Source: Rhodospirillales bacterium
GTDB taxonomy: Bacteria > Pseudomonadota > Gammaproteobacteria > Steroidobacterales > Rariloculaceae
Length of the DNA stretch: 17,127 nucleotides
Direction of reading: 5' to 3'
Assembly: GCA_024640665.1 (NCBI GenBank)
Contig: JAHEEO010000037.1
Coordinates: forward strand, 1-17,127
Under the pieces are notes generated by a model, which was not told where the DNA came from, did not search any database, and saw nothing but the letters and a program-made list of their open reading frames with translations. Position 1 is the first letter of the stretch. Each line of letters begins with the position of its first letter. Positions 15,801-17,127 of the stretch are shown one piece after another. A program made the translations under genes and the position numbers.

Positions 15801-16653
15801 ACTGCGTTCCCCAAGGCAGCACCAGATTCGAGACATTTATATCTGCTAGCGCACTCACTAGCTCGCCTTCATCAGAGTGCAGCCACACAGAGATATCACC
15901 AACGGCGGAAGCGACAGGTGCTCCCGGCCAAAGCTGAGCTATGGTTGCGATATCAGCCTTGCGAACTGAAACGAAAGCGCGCCAGTCATCGGATATGTCG
16001 GTGCCCGCACTGATAATGCCGTCGACGGAAGCCGTCAGTCGTTCACCCCATTCTTCTGGCGGATCTGCTGTCACGCTGAGAGAGACCGAACGAAATTCCT
16101 GCTCGACCGCCACAGTCACGTCCGTGAACGGCCAAGCGATGCCCAAGCTTTCGTCGAAGTACACTACTTCGCTGTTGCGAACCTCGAGTTGCACTTCTTC
16201 AGGGATCTCAAATGCGAAGCTTGCTTCGCTGAGTTCGTTCTGAGGTGCGCCGGCGACACTAAAAGCGCCGTCCATCGACCGTTGAACCGTGATGCGTATA
16301 CCATCGAAAACCAAGCGCGTGGGGGTGAACTGCCGCTCGAAAAACAACACCATGGGGTCCAGCGTCACATTTGCGCTTCGGGCCAGCACGAACGGTTGCG
16401 CAAACTCTTCGGAAGTCAGTGCAACGTCGTAAAACACCAGCTCTGGACCGCTGAAGCCCAAACGCAAGTCGAGCCCATCGTATTCCACATACAGGTTCAG
16501 CTTATCCTGAACCCAGGCCTGCAAATCCGCTTTGTAACTGGGCAGTCCTGCGGCAAACAGACGAAATGCCCCGAGCGCAATTGCAGCGACGATGACAATA
16601 GCGCCGGCGGCAATCGCAATTCGACGCAACAGCAGCTTGAGATTAATCCACAT
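12805..16653 (-). CDS. yhdP: YhdP family AsmA-like phospholipid transport protein
   Basis: 1282 aa, close to E. coli YhdP (about 1266 aa). One N-terminal inner-membrane helix (about residues 12-34, AIAAGAIVIVAAIALGAFRLF) is followed by a very long periplasmic region of repeating beta-strand pattern, the bridge-like groove of AsmA-type proteins. In E. coli, YhdP works with TamB and YdbH to move phospholipids to the outer membrane. The conserved C-terminal block lies near 1207-1252 (GLIGGPGVGAALLIF then YCITGGWEEPSVE). The ATG at 16653 is 14 nt after the rng stop. Its ribosome binding site AAGGA overlaps that stop (TAAGGA), about 11 nt upstream. Several long frames on the + strand opposite this gene are shadows. 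Confidence 0.96.
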   Translation of the reverse strand: MWINLKLLLRRIAIAAGAIVIVAAIALGAFRLFAAGLPSYKADLQAWVQDKLNLYVEYDGLDLRLGFSGPELVFYDVALTSEEFAQPFVLARSANVTLDPMVLFFERQFTPTRLVFDGIRITVQRSMDGAFSVAGAPQNELSEASFAFEIPEEVQLEVRNSEVVYFDESLGIAWPFTDVTVAVEQEFRSVSLSVTADPPEEWGERLTASVDGIISAGTDISDDWRAFVSVRKADIATIAQLWPGAPVASAVGDISVWLHSDEGELVSALADINVSNLVLPWGTQSSQYDRIALTAEWSRNGRVSQLSLNDVIVEGPDVTWPRNGSTTIDWTQGGGPVELRTDYFRFDDLLPFVAVLPESELQKSWLSMEPRGTVEDFALSLRSLEQRDFTLQSQFADISVNNWSGFEMLSGISGEVRADTDGGSLRLSSEQSSVEYPSVLGLPIDVSRLSGLILWRQGRDAIRIVSDDLAFATLGADVSASIDLSVPLDGSAPSLELETEIGSLDMADIMPFVTASKMPTTAAQWLDRALGVGRIDSTQVSFFGALDAFPFDNGGGELRIVADVSGGTVDYIAGWPIAEGFDGQVEFVNLGFSATGRAQVLGNVSENVMVQMGDFRKPELIIRADTDGPFQELLDFLLGAPKIAAYLGPQYARLSAPEGRARVKLALDIPLPLVDLEALGLQADLEIVNGTLAFAGFGPQASDISGLLALRGGAIQGENIQGTFLDGPATAYVETPGDPAYRARLIVSGEVTADAVVAAFNLPHAEHLAGQTLWEGSLLLPSMDPDGERRPSPVQINVDTNLSGIAMRFPEPFTKAPGEATNLHLSFGFDSADLMRVDGNLGANRHFSGEYRNTGGAFAFERGRLRFGSQSSESLPVRGFSVDGDLARLNLDEWLRMPGSVDVAGSYANLAGVELNVADFTVFDQPLGQMAISVQPHQTGARVSVDSELVAGLVELPADLSTRQPITANLDRLFIQMGRQVEAESIDPRDLPGLELDIDDFRIGARHLGAFKADVQPDPLGLRLVSFSSLTESFAADGSGAWLVGDQGVQSRLAVSLNSNDVAASLGEFGLDPLISGRFAELTASLRWPDGPNSQWMNHVNGDIALRVTDGSMLDIEPGAGRIVGLMSIVALPRRLALDFRDVFNRGFVFDEISADFAITDGDAFTDNLMLSGPAAEIGVVGRTGLRDHDFQQQAIVTAEPGNMLPTVGGLIGGPGVGAALLIFTRIFKKQLKGIGRASYCITGGWEEPSVERLTPEQIENGQICAELPPNWVTSAEMPIIE

Positions 16654-16667
16654 CGTCGCTCGAATCC

Positions 16668-17127
16668 TTACATCAACACGACATCGAATTGATCAGGTGC
16701 GTACAAGCCCTCGCTTTGCAGCCGGATAGGCGTTCCCGTAAGTTCTTCCAGTTCGGCAATTATGCTCGACTCCTCATCGAGCAACCGCTCAATAACACCC
16801 GGCCGGGCGAGGACCAGGAGCTCCTGAAAGTCGAATTGATTATGCTGTCTCAAAACTTCGCGAAATATCTCATAGCAGACAGTTTCGTGGGACTTTACAT
16901 AGCCCCGCCCGTCGCAACTTGGACAAGTCTGACACAGCATATGCTCGAGGCTCTCGCGCGTGCGTTTACGCGTCATTTCGACGAGACCCAGTGGCGATAC
17001 GCTCATTATCTGATTCTTCGCATGATCGCCAGTTAGACGATCCGTAAGCGCTTGGATGACCTGCTTTCGATGCTCTTCTTCGACCATATCGATAAAGTCG
17101 ATAATAATAATGCCGCCTAGATTGCGT
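16668..17127 (-). CDS. rng: Ribonuclease G, C-terminal part (5' truncated by window edge)
   Basis: Endoribonuclease of the RNase E/G family (16S rRNA 5' maturation and mRNA decay in E. coli). The frame continues upstream off the window: 13 more codons before the internal Met at 17087 read RNLGGIIIIDFID, the conserved catalytic-site segment whose aspartate matches Asp303 of RNase E. The second metal-binding aspartate is in the GDHAKNQI segment. VSPLGLVEMTRKRTRESLEH follows, then the Zn-link CPSC in LCQTCPSCDGRGY. It ends after the RNase G core, without the scaffold tail of RNase E, supporting rng over rne. Stop TAA at 16670-16668. It is the most upstream visible gene of the rng-yhdP-nit-tldD operon; its promoter is outside the window. 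Confidence 0.96.
   Translation of the reverse strand, partial: RNLGGIIIIDFIDMVEEEHRKQVIQALTDRLTGDHAKNQIMSVSPLGLVEMTRKRTRESLEHMLCQTCPSCDGRGYVKSHETVCYEIFREVLRQHNQFDFQELLVLARPGVIERLLDEESSIIAELEELTGTPIRLQSEGLYAPDQFDVVLM

Noticed and set aside
1..17127. CRISPR array, insertion sequence, prophage or integron
   Set aside because: No regularly spaced direct repeats, no transposase or integrase frame, and no att-like duplication near the tRNA were seen on reading either strand.

Overview
The window reads as ordinary chromosome of a non-enteric gammaproteobacterium. Evidence: coq7 for aerobic ubiquinone synthesis next to a true CRP/Vfr-type regulator, a TerB-DnaJ protein of the DjlA type, an rng-yhdP-nit-tldD gene order on one strand, a separate pmbA/tldE, and the rplM-rpsI pair. 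The long purC (299 aa instead of about 237) argues against enterics. I cannot assign a genus. No phage, insertion sequence, CRISPR array or integrase is visible.

Layout. Bases 1-2150: the 3' end of rpiA (+) runs into a convergent tRNA-Gln(CUG), which sits just downstream of rplM-rpsI on the - strand; a DUF481 outer-membrane protein gene follows, also on the - strand. Bases 2182-3637: coq7 diverges from the DUF481 gene across overlapping candidate promoters and is followed by a crp/vfr-like gene. An exact TGTGA-N6-TCACA operator precedes crp and overlaps the coq7 stop codon. Bases 3666-8466: djlA (-) and purC (+) diverge, pmbA/tldE (-) converges on purC, and purE-purK (+) diverge from pmbA. 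Bases 8538-10534: the least ordinary part. It holds an ExeA-type AAA ATPase fused to an FHA domain with a strongly acidic tail (+), a convergent 75-aa two-helix membrane protein (-) and a possible 53-aa gene (-). Bases 10535-17127: tldD, a nitrilase-family amidase (nit), yhdP and the 3' end of rng form one tightly packed - strand operon, transcribed rng to tldD.

How the genes work together. PurC, PurE and PurK carry out consecutive steps of purine synthesis (AIR to N5-CAIR to CAIR to SAICAR). TldD and TldE/PmbA are the two halves of one metalloprotease but are encoded about 3.7 kb apart here. As I remember the Pseudomonas order (rng-yhdP-nit-tldD-yjgA-pmbA), the purEK and AAA-FHA genes appear to split that block and yjgA is absent between the halves.

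I see no complete new multi-gene defence or biosynthetic system. The best candidate for something undescribed is the AAA-FHA protein, with a terminal Thr that could serve as its own FHA ligand, together with the small genes beside it. The next best items are the CRP-like protein with an Arg/Pro tail and a perfect own-site operator, and two genes (coq7 and purE) whose promoter positions suggest leaderless mRNAs.
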